From: Chenopodium formosanum
Taxonomy: Eukaryota; Streptophyta; Magnoliopsida; Caryophyllales; Amaranthaceae
Assembly: GCA_024500155.1 (NCBI GenBank)
Contig: CM044857.1
Coordinates: 49,486,001-49,550,000 of the forward strand
Length of the DNA: 64,000 nt
Reading direction: 5' to 3'
Program-made: the position numbers and the translations under genes
The notes under the pieces: model-generated
Seen by the model: the letters and a program-made list of their open reading frames with translations, nothing else
What the model was told of the DNA's origin: nothing
The model's database searches: none
Shown here: positions 11,474 to 23,553 of the stretch, in pieces
Layout of the letters: each line of letters starts with the position of its first letter
How positions within the stretch are numbered: position 1 is the first letter of the stretch

Positions 11474-11645
11474 GGGTCTGTTCTCTTCAGATTATTTTCA
11501 GTTTAGTTCAGTTCCAATAAGTTTAGTTTAGTTCTATTCATTTCAGTTCTTAATTTCCTTCTCTCATAAAATATTCAGTTCAATTCAGTCTAGCTCCAAT
11601 AAGTTCAGTTCGATTCAGCTCATTTCAGTCAATCAGAACAGGCCC
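11474..11645 (+). mobile_element. Tourist-like (PIF/Harbinger) MITE, 172 bp
   Basis: The ends are inverted: GGGTCTGTTCT at left, AGAACAGGCCC at right, one mismatch. They are flanked by the direct duplication TAA (11471-11473 and 11646-11648), the 3-bp TWA target typical of PIF/Harbinger elements. Inside are repeats of AGTTCAGTTC and CTCTCATAAAATATTCAG. No coding capacity. Confidence 0.75.
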
Positions 11646-11735
11646 TAAGACTACCAAAAAATTAACCATAAATTGTCGGTACACTAGAGGGAGGGGGAAA
11701 AAAGTGAAAGATGCATATATTGCAAAATTGCAATA

Positions 11736-12122
11736 CTCCCTCCGTCCCTAAATTACATTCCTCCTTTCTATTTTTGGTATTCCAAAATTACATTCCTCCT
11801 TTCTATCTTTGGTAAGTTTTTTTAGTAAATCAACTCTTTTTTTTTGTTTTATATTTAATGCTTTCTCACTCATCCTTACCTAATCTCACTTATAATCCTT
11901 GTGTCAAATTACAATGAATATGATTGGTTAAAAATTTTCAATTAGGAGCATGTGATTGGTCTTTTTTTTTTTTGCAAAGGATTGATGACATGTCATGAAT
12001 AATAACTATTCTATCTTTGTACTTTCCATTGCATTATCTAATTATTGTTATTTGTCTTTTTCTTCTCTCCTTAATTCCCGTGTAAATTTCCAAACAGAAA
12101 TGTAATTTAGGGACGGAGGGAG
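11736..12122. mobile_element. Stowaway-like (Tc1/mariner) MITE, 387 bp
   Basis: Starts CTCCCTCCGTCCCTAAATTA and ends with its inverted copy TAATTTAGGGACGGAGGGAG, with the TA target duplicated on both sides (11734-11735, 12123-12124). An ACATTCCTCCTTTCTAT segment near the left end is locally duplicated. Non-coding. Confidence 0.85.
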
Positions 12123-12387
12123 TAGTAGATATGAATCTCAGAGTCTGATAGCAAGAGTATCATTTATAGCTGTGTACAAATTGGAATGTAATCTCTAAAG
12201 TGTTATTCTTGAAACTAGCTAGTTACTTAAAAAGTTAAAAGGTTGCCTAGACCATTCTATATATATGATTGATATTTATAGCTTACTAAAGTTAGAAATT
12301 CCTTTGCTGTAAAGAATGACCTTTAAGTGCTTGTATCTTTGGCCCATCATATAATCACCAACCATCGTGAATCGTTGTTGTACTACG

Positions 12388-12962
12388 TAGGGGTGAGCAT
12401 AACAGGGTACCCTGTAAAAATTTCAGGAACCGTAACCGGAACCTGTTGCAACAGGTTCCTCAAAATGGGAACCGGAACCGGAACCTGTTGAACAGGTTCC
12501 TAGAAATTGGGAACCGGAACCGGAACCTACAGGTTCCGGTTCCGATTCAGGGTACCCTGTATTATAAGATACACACTAACTTTTTGTAGATTTTTTTAAT
12601 AAAAAAAATGGTTAGTCACTAATTTATAATGTTTACAACTCGCAAATAAGACAAACTAATAGTAGTTGTCTTACAAATTTAATATATATATTTTTGTAAT
12701 TGCAATTTTGATACATATTATTTAAAAATTGAGTACAAATTAGTGTATAATTAAAAATTAAGTGATATTTTTATCAGGTACAGGGTACCCTACAGGTTCC
12801 GGTTCCAAAAATTTGAGAACCTGATCCGGAACCTGTTACAACAGGTTCTCCAATTTGCTACCCGGAACCGGAACCTCTTGTACAGGTTCCGGTTTTGGAA
12901 CCTGCGGTTCCTAACAGGTTCCGGTTCCGATTCAGGGTACCCTGATTTTTTGCTCACCGCTA
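12388..12962. mobile_element. hAT-type non-autonomous element, 575 bp, copy 1
   Basis: Terminal inverted repeats TAGGGGTGAGCA and TGCTCACCGCTA (one mismatch) are flanked by an exact 8-bp duplication, GTACTACG (12380-12387 and 12963-12970), diagnostic of the hAT superfamily. Both subterminal arms are packed with GGTTCCGG/CCGGAACC motifs and CAGGGTACCCTG palindromes around an AT-rich core. There is no transposase. It is almost identical to the copy at 51096-51670. Confidence 0.92.
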
Positions 12963-13284
12963 GTACTACGTAGATATACTTCTTCCGTTTTTTTTAATCT
13001 TATCAAATACCCAGATATTGACTTTCATGCTTGTATGCTGATGTAAAGTTTCAATTTTTATATTTTTATTTTTATTTAAATAATGATTTTCTTAAAACAT
13101 AATTGAACTAGGCGACTCTAAGGTTTCTGACTTGATAATGTCTAATTAAAAACTAGAAACGAAATATATAGATAAATGAATAATACAAAAATCAAAATGT
13201 TGAAAAAAATATTCCGAAGATCGGACTAACTTTTATACCATTTATTTACCTACATGCTACATCTACATATATATGTGTAACATA

Positions 13285-13538
13285 CTTCCTCTATTCTATT
13301 AATATTGCAATAAGGATGAAATTACGCATCTCAAAGCACGTGTTATATGCTAAATATCTATAATTGTGTAAGAGAAAATTATAAAAAGTTGATATTGTGA
13401 AAGTGTTTTATGAGACGAATCCAACAAGATCTCACGTGACTATATTTTACTTAACTTATAAATCATATTATATGGCCAAACAAGAGTGATGAATAGTGCA
13501 AAAAGTCCATTACTGCAATATTAATAGAACGGAGGAAG
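13285..13538. mobile_element. Stowaway-like MITE, 254 bp
   Basis: The left end CTTCCTCTATTCTATTAATA is inverted as TATTAATAGAACGGAGGAAG at the right, both extending into TTGCAATA/TATTGCAG. TA precedes the left end; the right target base pair has changed to CA. Older than the 11736 element judging by mismatches. Confidence 0.75.
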
Positions 13539-13855
13539 CAATATGTTATGAGTAGTTAGTTGTGTAGAGTTGTGGATCCAGGTGGTTCAATTTCAATGTT
13601 TGGGAGCTATGCTATGCTCCACACGTTTCTGAAATCCCCACCTCTTGTTAATTTGGAATCAATATAGACATGTGAATGTGAGTAGGTGGTACGTACTTCT
13701 TGAGTTACTAATAACCACCAATTCAATTACTAATCTAATTGTTTAATAACTCCTACTATTCGATGTATGGATAATGTGATAGCCCCAACCCTCTATATAT
13801 CGCTCTACTTTTACCCACTAATGAAATTAAGAATCACACATACTATGTGGTTTTA

Positions 13856-13999
13856 AGCCCTGTTTTTTTTTTTTTTTTTGAACTTTTGGGCAGAGCAGGG
13901 ATCAGCAGAACATATTTCAGCAAAGCAGAGCTTCCTACACATTGCGAAGCAGAACAGATTTCAGTAGAGTAAAACAGAACAGCTTAAAAGAACAAGGCC
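13856..13999. mobile_element. Possible Tourist-like MITE, 144 bp
   Basis: Ends AGCCCTGTT and AACAAGGCC are imperfect inverted repeats (7 of 9) flanked by TTA on both sides (13853-13855, 14000-14002). The inside repeats GCAGAAC/CAGAGCAG motifs. An 18-bp T-run near the left end blurs the boundary. Confidence 0.45.
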
Positions 14000-16456
14000 T
14001 TAATGCGTTACAATTTAGGTTGCGATCTCCCAACAAATTTGGAAATTATGAGAGGCTAAAAGTCTACAATAATATTGTGCGTTGTGTGATGTAACTTTGA
14101 CAAGCAAGAAAAAGAAAATTATTTTGTATGAAAATAAGATTTTTCAATAGCTATGACATTATTTGTGTGATGTTACTTATAATTTACCTAATATAGATTG
14201 ATAATTTATTGCTCATCATATATACATTCCTATCCTACTTTTAAATGTTCATGAACTTCCCCTCCCAATATCAATATATATTAATCTTAAAAACTGTGTA
14301 CAAAATTGATTTAAAAACTTTTGTCAAGGTTCATATAAACAAAAATGATACTTCTAATAAGTATCTAGAGACCTAAGGAATGACGAAGGATTATGTGATA
14401 ACACGATGCACCCCAATAATTTCAGTTTCATATCATTTTTCTAAAATGAATAATGTTGACGGTTATTGATGTGGATTAAATCACGGAAAGAGAAATTAGC
14501 AATTAGGGTCAAACCTAATTCAAAATATTTTGATCTTTTCAACTAAAACAAGAAGAAAAGCAACGTTTTGAAATCAATTCGATTAACTCGGACTAACTCA
14601 CAATTTTCATATTTTCATAAACTCAATCAATCTCACAATTAATTTTCTTAAACTCAAAAACACATATTTATAGGCATACAATGGCTTGCCTTATAGGATA
14701 AACAAATCTAAAAGATAAAATTAAATCATAACACTCTAACAATATCTTCTAAAAAGATAAATATTATCCTAAGTAAATCATACGACTACGAAAAAGATAA
14801 AATAACAAACTAGACTAGAATTTTGATGCTTGATCCGCATCAGTTATATTATGGAGTATTTGTTTTTTCTATGACTTATCAAAGTAAACATGTTATGTAT
14901 GATTATTGTTTGAAAGGAAAAGGTAAAAAAGGTCCACAAATTCCTTGACGTACCAACACACCTACCATGCATCTCAGATCAATTTGTTGCATCTAACAAT
15001 TACGTTTAAAATTTTCCCATTTTTTTTTTAAAAAAAAAGAAAAAAAAGTTAGCAAAAAAGTAAGAAAATGTGTAAACTAATAAGTTAATTACCAATTGTT
15101 AGCTTAAAAAACGAGGAAAAAAAAAAAGAAAGAACAATAAAGGTGGCAAACATTAAGGAAAGTGAAATTATATAGTGATGGGCAAACCATGTGAATTCTG
15201 TATTTGTGTTAGCGTACACGGGATAACTTGTATGTATTCTGTATTTTTTTTTCTAGTTGAGCAATTACCACTTATAAGTAAACATTTGCAACTTGTTGAT
15301 TCTGTTAATTGTCTTATACTTCAAAAAGAAAATGTGAATCGTGTTGTTTACTTTAGCTTAGTGATAGCGATTTATATGCATACCTTTGAACTACTAATCT
15401 AATATGAGCAATAAAAGTAATATATATGTATGTTAAAATTAAAACTTCCAAGAGTAGTTGGTCTTTCCATTTTCCTCCTTGATTTATGGAAATAATGTTC
15501 TACAAATCAAGTGATTAATGTTTCCTATTTACCTTTTTTTTTTTTTTTTGGTGTGTGTGTTTATCAATTATCAATGTACGGAGTAGTTTATTAACATTTC
15601 ATTTTACTTGAATAAAAATTCATGCCTCATGCCATATTCACATATATTCATCCTCTTTATATATATACACATCTATTCAGTTTATAACTTTATCTTTTAA
15701 GATTAATGAATAAAATACACGTCATATATATATATAAACTTCAATTTTTTTGAGAAAATACGACGAAACTTATAATTAGCATTTTTATATTTAGCTTTCT
15801 AAACATATCCCCTAACTCAAATGGACAAGTTTTAAGTTTTAGTTGTGGCATGGTTAGTTCGATATCACATAGGAGTACTAGTCAATACTACTCGTATCAC
15901 TTGTGTTATATTATACATTTATTAAGTTTGTTAAGAAACCTAAATACACACTCAATTTCTCGATGTGTACACGGTATTAGTTTGTTCATCGGCATGATGA
16001 ACTTTCTTCTAAATTTGAGTAAACTTTTCTCTTTGGTGAGACGGATTACATACGTAACTATAACTATAATGACATAAATATTATCTCGGAGAAATAATAA
16101 GGCACGCTCGATCTAAAATAATAAAGTCACTCCAAAAATATCGTAACTCCATATTATACTTAATTATCTCTAGTATCTCTCTACTATTGTTTTAATAGAG
16201 AGAGGTGGAAAAAAAAAGTGCTACACTTATGTGATGTAGGGAGTAGAGAAATATCATATGCAAATAAATAAAGCTTATAAATTTTAATGAATTTTTGAAG
16301 TGATGTGTAAATTCGTGATTTTGTATGAAACATTATCAAGCCATTCAAAAGGTAAAATACAAGGAATTAGGACCGGGTTTTCACAAGGCCGTGCATGCCC
16401 AAGTACATTTATTTGCTGTGAAGTTCAACATTATCGGTATCTCACCTTACCAATAA

Positions 16457-16607
16457 GGGTCTTTTCTCTTCAGCTTATTTTTAGTTCAGTTCAGCTTCAA
16501 TAAGTTCAATTCAGTTCAACTTTAATAAGTTCAGTTCCTAATTTTCTTCTCTCATAAAATATTCAGTTCAGTTCAGTTAGCTCAATTTAGTAAATCAGAA
16601 CAGACCA
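16457..16607 (+). mobile_element. Tourist-like MITE, worn copy of the 11474 family
   Basis: Left GGGTCTTTTCTCTTCAG and right CAGAACAGACCA match the ends and inner AGTTCAGTTCAG and TTCTCTCATAAAATATTCAG segments of 11474-11645. Flanks are TAA at left and TTA at right, so the target duplication is no longer exact. Confidence 0.6.
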
Positions 16608-16711
16608 TTATGTGATATCTCATTGGAAAAAACCCTTCTCCTTTGAATATACTTTAATGATTTCAATTTTAAATAGGCCTGTATAGACTATAGAGTGTAT
16701 ACTAGATTAAG

Positions 16712-16922
16712 GCCATCCGCTAATGCCCCAAATAATCTCCACTAATTCTTGTTTATAATTTTGGTTCCACCAATTTTTGTTCACAATTTGGGCCTAATTG
16801 AACAAGTGGATCAATTAGCCAATGCCCCAAATAATCTCCACTGATCTTTTCTTTTTTATAATTTAGGTTCCACTGATTCTTCTTCATAATTTGGGCCTAA
16901 TAGCGTAAGTGGATCATACCAT
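16712..16922. repeat. Diverged tandem duplication, about 105-bp unit
   Basis: AATGCCCCAAATAATCTCCA occurs twice about 105 bp apart. Each is followed by TTATAATTT, GGTTCCAC, AATTTGGGCCTAAT and AAGTGGATCA in the same order. Two units only; no coding potential. Confidence 0.7.
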
Positions 16923-17500
16923 TTCACGTGTAGAGTGATTCATGCGATATTGGACCCATAGAGAATAGTTTTTTTTTTATTTTTTTTTTTGGTAATATAT
17001 ACTTCGTATATATATATGGTGTAAATTATAGATTATTTGACCCTTTTTCAATTTTATAAATTTTGCTAGAAAATGCCAATGTAGTGTATAAAGCTTAAAT
17101 ATTTTCAATATTTTTATATATTACTCCCTCTGTTTTAAATTTTTTTTTTTTTGTTTACACGAATTTTTAAAAAATAATGTTTTTCTTTCTTCCATTTGCA
17201 CGCTTTTAAAACGTATCATTGACCATCAATATCATAAAATTAGAAAAGAAAATGTCCTACTAAGGCAAGCAATAGAGTTTAAGTTTGAAAAAAAAGGAGG
17301 TAATTTTGTCATATACTCCATACATAAAATTTGACTTATTATTAAAATGATATCCTTAAGAATGTACATGCTCCGTAATATTTTAATTGTTTGAATTTCT
17401 CTTCTTCTCACACACAATGTATTACATACCTTAGTCCACATTATAACAAGATTAAAGGGAATACTAATCATTTTTCTAGATAATTTGACCTTAAAGGAAG

Positions 17501-17511
<11 letters not shown>

Positions 17512-17552
<41 letters not shown>
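17512..17552. repeat. (AT)n microsatellite, about 41 bp
   Basis: An uninterrupted alternation of T and A. Likely length-polymorphic. Confidence 0.95.
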
Positions 17553-17554
<2 letters not shown>

Positions 17555-19038
17555 AGGGAAATAAAAGATTTGATAAAAGTGGTCTACTAATAAAATCATA
17601 AATTTTCAATTTAGTATATATATATAGAGAGAGAGACTTTTACAATGCAAGATTTCCCACCAAAATTGCATATTTATTCTTTAATTAGATGTAAAACTTT
17701 AACATAATGTTTTGGGTGGCACATTAGATATTTAGATTTGACTAGCAAAACAATTGGATTAATGACACAAGTAAAAGTGGGGTTAAGTTAATATAAGATC
17801 GAACACATAAAATCTTGTCATTAAAAAATTAATTATTATGCTTTTAAGAAGAGAGAAAAAAAAAACAAAAAAAAAAAAAGAATATAAACAAACCTTCTTT
17901 AAACAAATGGCCTACAAAACTAAGGAGTAATAATAACGACCCCTCCATGCACTAAAAAAAAAGCTTATTTTTATTAATTAAGAATAATATATTTTGGGAT
18001 ATCTCAAACAGTATAACCCTTTATGGGGGCCCAATAAAGCCCACTAGAGAAAAACGGGCAAAGAATTCAAAAGTGGAGGGAAAAAGCAAGTGAAGGTATG
18101 CATGGGACTAAACAGGGAAATTAAAGCAAATTAATTTTTATGTCGCCTTAATTGGATGATCTTATTGACTCTTGTCACTTCTTTACCAGCCCCTTCTTAT
18201 TTTCGTAGGGTTGGCATATTGCTTTTATCAGCATACATATTATATTATAATCTTTGGATAGAACAGTGATACTCAAGACTCAACTTACTCGTCGATTTAT
18301 GTATGTATATATACACTTAGCTTGAAACAAATTAATGTCGAATATAAACTAAAACGTATTATTAAGAGATAGAATGAGTGGATATATATGTGGATTGGAT
18401 TTGATCAAGAGTTTGTTCAAAATCAAAGTTGTCTAAAAGAATTAAGTTGATGATCACCATAAAGTGATATTGAGGCTGTGAGTATTAATATAGGTCAACT
18501 ACAATAATCAATGTAACTTTATTTTTTTTTTGAAACCATAATCAATGTAACTTTAAGTTGGTAACTAATTATAGTCCATATTTTAGCTAGTGTATTGCCA
18601 TTATTTCATTTTGTTAGCAACATTGTTGTCTTAATTATTTAGTTTATATATGTGTCTACTCAAACTTACTTATTTCACCTCAAGTTTAATAATAATTTCA
18701 AATAAAATTAATTTGAAACTACCGAGTAATTATTATACGTATATGATCTTACAAAATGAAATATTAAAAAAAAAAAAAAACACGAGAAATAAAAAAAACT
18801 ACAAATAATCAAACCAAGAGAAAACTAGAAGATTTGTCTAAATCATTTTGCTTTATGTTTCTTCTACCTTTGTATTAAAATAAAAATATATTTACATATT
18901 TCAAAGTAAATCATATTGTTTGGACACACATTGTTCCCCAGCTGCAACTTTTTCCTCATGGTGGCCCTTGTAATTATTATTATCATCTCCTTCACACCCC
19001 CATTTAAACTTCTCCATAATTATGCTTTAATACCTCTC

Positions 19039-19046
19039 TATATATA
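19039..19046 (+). promoter_or_regulatory. TATA box of the peptide gene
   Basis: TATATATA followed by CACC lies about 100 bases before the ATG at 19147, leaving room for a leader of about 70 bases. Inferred by position and sequence. Confidence 0.5.
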
Positions 19047-19146
19047 CACCAATACTCTTAAATTATTAAATCATTTACTTTACCAAATTACCTAAATAAT
19101 ATAAACCTACAAAACTAAGACCTTCATTTTCTTCATTACAATAAAT

Positions 19147-19416
19147 ATGGTTAGAGTTATAAGTCCCCTAGTGACTATAGCACTAATGTGCTATTTGCTG
19201 TTGATATCATCAACGTATGTTCCGGTTGGAGCGTACGTGATACTAAGCGACGTAGGAGACGAAGGTGTTCCGGCCACCGGACTACCAAGCAACGGTCATC
19301 AGAAGATTATCATGGGAAAATTACCTAGGAGACTATTGCAAGACGGTCAAGATTATGATTATTATGATTTCTACAGGAAGCATGAAGATATACCAAGTCC
19401 TGGTATTGGTCACTAA
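19147..19416 (+). CDS. Small secreted peptide-hormone precursor, PSY-like
   Basis: 89 residues in one exon. Residues 1 to about 29 form a signal peptide with a long hydrophobic core (LVTIALMCYLLLI). The middle has low complexity. A basic site, PRRLLQ (60-65), precedes the acidic, tyrosine-rich tail QDYDYYDFYRKHEDIPSPGI (68-87) and a final GH. DY preceded by acidic residues is the usual tyrosine-sulfation context. The spacing DY, seven residues, KHED matches that in PSY1-type sulfated peptides (DY, seven residues, KHDP). The end SPGIGH recalls the C-end of CEP peptides (SPGVGH). PSY peptides promote cell expansion through leucine-rich-repeat receptors. The core differs in lacking the usual Ala-Asn before KH. 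Identification as a secreted peptide precursor is firm; the PSY assignment is tentative. Confidence 0.7.
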   Translation: MVRVISPLVTIALMCYLLLISSTYVPVGAYVILSDVGDEGVPATGLPSNGHQKIIMGKLPRRLLQDGQDYDYYDFYRKHEDIPSPGIGH

Positions 19417-21253
19417 GTTAATAATTTTGTTTAAAATATATACTTTTCTTTATATTTAGCAAAGCATATGGTTTTTTTATTTATACAGTTACAAATTTCC
19501 AAAATATTTGTTGATCTCGCACTTTTTTTTTTTTTTTTTTAAATTTGTTGTTACGTTGTATCGAGGACTAAAAGTTATAATAATGTGTAATTATTTTTGT
19601 ATAATGATGACTTTTGTATAAGTTGCTTAATAAATTTGCTGGAGTAAATTAATTGTATAGAATTATAAACTTATAAACCATTTTATTGTTAGAAAACATT
19701 ATTTTGCAAGTATCGTTGATTATTTAAGATCAAATTTGTTTGTTGAATTAATTCAGGCCAGGCCAGCATAATAATTTTAGAGTTGTAATGTGTTATTATT
19801 GTTGTGCATGATTTGCATACATATATAAGTTGTTAAGTTAGATGAATGTTTTGTGTGTATGGTGAGTGAATACCCTAAAAGGCCAATTAAAGAAAGTAAC
19901 TTGTACTCATAATAATTTTTAAGTGATATAATTGGCTAATATTTTTTAAAATTCTACGTTTGAATTGTAACTTGTACCCTTAATATTTTTTATATGGTTG
20001 GAAGCGACAAATCTTTTTTTAAAATATTGCCGAGTTTAAAACTTTCAATCAAATTGTCACTTCCTATCATGTAATACTTAAGTTTACTTTCGGACTCTCT
20101 CACATTTATCCCATATTTGCGATCATAAGTTTCATAACACATGAGGAGGACATCAAAGGATTACCGAAATTTACGCAAGCTTCAAGCTTCATATAGAAAG
20201 GAGGAAAAGGGGTTTTGTACATGTTAAGTTTGAATGAATTTCAATTTTTTAAGATAAGATCTCTCTTGGTTACGTGGCACAAGTTGGGACAAAAGACCCA
20301 CATTTGACTATTGGTCATTGACTAACTATTACTAAAAGAAAGGTTTTGACAACAGTTAAAAGTCTAAACCTATAAATGTAGTGTTTGGTGAAGAACTTTT
20401 TCACCCCGAAAATATACTTTTAATTGTTGGGATATATATATGCGTCACTTTGTGCATGTTAATAACTTTTTTAATTAAATCACCTTAAGATTACTCTATA
20501 TTTATTAAAAATCTTACTTAAGTTAATACTAGGTACCATAAGCACTTAAGTGATTACTCCTTAACCATTTTCATGAAATTCTAGTAATTAATTAACTACT
20601 CCGTAATACGCTTATAATTCCCCTAATAAACCCTTGTCTAACATTATAAAGTTAAGAAATTTTTCAAATTTTCGATGTTGAGAGAAACAGAAGTAGGTGA
20701 GTGAAAATTGGAAGAACGATTCTATGATCCCTTTATCCTTTGATTAAGTTAATTGTTATAGTAACTTTGACTGACTTATAGGAACAAAGGAGCATAGTGA
20801 GTACTATATCTACATAGTACAAAACATCACCTTAGGGTATAGAATGATAAGACATACAAAGTATATATTAATCATAATATATGTAATTTATAGCTATAAT
20901 AACATGTTTAAATTAGATCGTAATTTAATATGATAAGATCGAGATCAATCATACTTAATTAGTACGTACTCTAATATGTATCTCTAAGCTAACAAGGTCA
21001 TATGATTTGGGCTATTTGATTTCGTAATGTTATGCCTCTCATTGTTCATTGTAATTGTAATTGTATTATATGTAACTATTCTAACTAATTACACAATTTA
21101 CAAAAGTTGTTGGCTTATTAGTTGCATCTTCCATTAGCAACATTGTTTATAATGTATGCCTTTATCTCAACTATTAATAATTGAGGACATTTCCTAGTTC
21201 CTATACATAGTAGCCAACTAGCCAGATATGCATTAATATTCTTTTTAACTAAC

Positions 21254-21583
21254 CTAGATGAAGCCCGTACGATGTACGGTTGTTTAAATTTTTTAAAATA
21301 ATTATTATTATATATATATGCGCTAAAATTTGTTACATATTTAGATAAAATTCCTGATATCAAAAGATAATATTTTATATTTAATTAATTTAAACTGGGA
21401 AATTTCATTCGCCAATTTTGCTTACGTGTCATTTAAATTATTTAATTCTAAAAGAAATTAATAATCTTGTATTTAATTGGCTACCACTAAAATTTATTAT
21501 CCTACACGGCGCGTTGAAAAAATTAAATCCTACGTGATTCTCTAAAAACTCGGGAAAAAACTCCCCTTTATATATATATTAGA
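21254..21583 (-). mobile_element. Candidate non-autonomous Helitron, 330 bp
   Basis: Read on the minus strand it starts TCTAATATATATATAAAGGG after a host A. It ends with a hairpin, CCGTAC-ATC-GTACGG (forward 21265-21279), then GCTTCATCTAG. TC at the start, a short GC-rich hairpin about 10 bases from the end and a CTAG terminus are Helitron hallmarks. The base after CTAG is G rather than the expected host T, so the boundary is uncertain. There are no inverted repeats or target duplication, as expected. Confidence 0.5.
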
Positions 21584-22739
21584 TTTATAAAATAAAGAAA
21601 ACCACTTCTCTTTTGCTCATTGCTTCCAAGAAGCATCGTCTCATGCAAGGCCATTTGCCAGAAAAATCTCGACTTTAATCTTTACACATAAAAAGTTTTG
21701 CTTTCCCCAAATTTTGTTTAAGTTTGTAAAGTTCTAACCTTAATTGTTATGTTATGTGCATTTGTGGCCATACCATAAAAAAGTTGCTTGTACCATATTC
21801 TTTGTTGCATACGTAGTACATAGTACTTCTATTAATAATTGTCTTCTTTTAGATTATAGACGTACAATAATGAAGTTTCATATACGTAGTATAATGAAAA
21901 ACTAAGTTCGTTTATAAACCCTTTTTTGTCTCTCATGCTCATTATGTATTTATGAATCTATAAGAAAAGTTAGAACTATATATAATATACACTTAGTATA
22001 TCAATATTAGTATGTAGAAGTGTAGAACTCACAAAATTGATTTGACAAATACCCGATCAGTACTCGAAAGGTCAAAATTAGATGACTCGTACTATTATGA
22101 CCTAAACAAAAATTGACAAACCTGTAAAATTATACTCCGTATTATTTGTGTTTTTTTTTTCCTGTAGTACACTCATTGACAATACATCTAAAATGTATAT
22201 GACTCAACTCTATTCTTAATTATTATGAAATCCAACTTGAATTGAATGACACATCACTCGAACTTATCAAAATCGAAATGACTCAAACTCAACCGAAGTA
22301 ACTCTTTGTCGAAAAAGCTAATTTAATATGTGAATAAAATGACATGTGCAAAGTAAAGCATGCATTGAGCCCTTCAACAATGAACTTTGAAATTTCTTAG
22401 TAGCTAAGGATTTTTCTGTTTTCGAATATTTATTAGTGCTGTATCAGCTTTTGGAGGGAAGCTAAGATCAGCTGATTTTTTTTTTTCTTTTTCTTTTCTT
22501 TTTTTTTTTTTTCTTGTTTCAACTTTTACCACTTTATTACTACAATACTACCTCCTTTAACATTTAATATCTTAAAAATCACATGGCCGGTGAAACTATG
22601 CACAATTGTATAATGCATGCATGAACCAGCTAATAAAAGTTAACAAAATAAAGGTACGTACATTAGTACACCACATAGTAAGCACTAACTTAATCCAATT
22701 TATGTTTACTTTTTTTTTTTTTTCCTCTTTTCATGCATC

Positions 22740-22747
22740 TATATAAA
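22740..22747 (+). promoter_or_regulatory. TATA box of the DUF761 gene
   Basis: TATATAAA in the context CTATATAAAC, about 190 bases before the ATG at 22939. This is the only good TATA in the region and is preceded by a pyrimidine tract. Inferred. Confidence 0.5.
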
Positions 22748-22938
22748 CTAAGTTCATTTGCATATCACATTTCCATAATTTCAATCTAAAGTCGATCCAA
22801 AACACGTACAATACATATTAAATCTACCAGGCCACAAACACGTACAAAAAATATAATTAACCCTAGTTACCTTACCAAGTATCTTGAACATATTGTTGCA
22901 ACATCGATCATTCGATCTAGAGAGAAACAAAAATAAAG

Positions 22939-23553
22939 ATGAAGAACAAAGCTTCTGTTTTTGTGAAGAATATAATTTCGACTTTGAGTTCTATTGTGAA
23001 GGGTAAGGTAACGGGGGTGAAGGGCAAAGCAAATGCTATGAAAGTTCGTCTTTTAGTTTTCTCACTAATGAAGGGCAAGAAAATATCACTTGGAACACTT
23101 ACTACCAAGATCCAAGCTTTGATAGATCGAAAGCGTGACAAGATAATGGCCGAGGAAGAAATAAGTTTAGAAGATCAAAACAAGGCAATCATCCTCTACA
23201 ATGCAAATTTAGCTAATGAATCTAGTGATCTCATTAACTACGTGCCTAATGATGATCTCGCGCCATCAGAAAAGAGGGAGTTGTTGTTAGAATATTACGG
23301 TCGTGATCAATATTACGACGATGATAAGTATCCGGATCTTACTCATTCTTTGTTTGATGAGGAGGAAGAACATGGAGGATCGATCATCGATATGGTGAAG
23401 AACTCGAAAGAGAATGAAGGGCAAGATTTTAAGTTGGAAGATGAGATAGATCATGTTGCGGATTTGTTTATTCAAAGGTTTCGTAGACAAATGCTCCTAC
23501 AAAAATGGGATTCTTTCAAGAAAATTCAAGAGATGTTAGGGAGAGGTGCATAA
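22939..23553 (+). CDS. DUF761 (cotton-fibre-expressed-like) protein
   Basis: 204 residues, intronless. The C-terminal block EDEIDHVADLFIQRFRRQML (167-186), followed by LQKWDSFKKIQEMLGRG, is the DUF761 motif found at the end of many plant proteins of unknown biochemical role. Residues 1-65 are strongly basic with hydrophobic helices (NIISTLSSIV, VRLLVFSLM) and could be amphipathic or membrane-associated. The centre (about 115-145) is acidic and Tyr/Asp-rich. The ATG follows a TATA and leader rich in CA. Members of the family are linked in the literature to growth and stress responses, but no activity can be read here. The gene stands alone with MITE-rich DNA on its right. Confidence 0.85.
   Translation: MKNKASVFVKNIISTLSSIVKGKVTGVKGKANAMKVRLLVFSLMKGKKISLGTLTTKIQALIDRKRDKIMAEEEISLEDQNKAIILYNANLANESSDLINYVPNDDLAPSEKRELLLEYYGRDQYYDDDKYPDLTHSLFDEEEEHGGSIIDMVKNSKENEGQDFKLEDEIDHVADLFIQRFRRQMLLQKWDSFKKIQEMLGRGA

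Larger units (their letters stand above)
10928..19146. other. Long AT-rich intergenic region with MITEs and no recognisable gene
   Basis: Apart from the listed elements at 11340-12122, 12388-12962, 13285-13538, 13856-13999, 16457-16607 and the 17.5-kb AT repeat, this stretch has only short open frames of random composition. Poly-T and poly-A tracts are frequent. The last 150 bases are the promoter of the peptide gene at 19147. Confidence 0.5.
19417..22938. other. AT-rich intergenic region
   Basis: After the 3'UTR of the peptide gene this stretch holds no recognisable gene. The only structured element I see is the Helitron-like segment at 21254-21583. The final 200 bases are the DUF761 gene promoter and leader. 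Confidence 0.45.
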
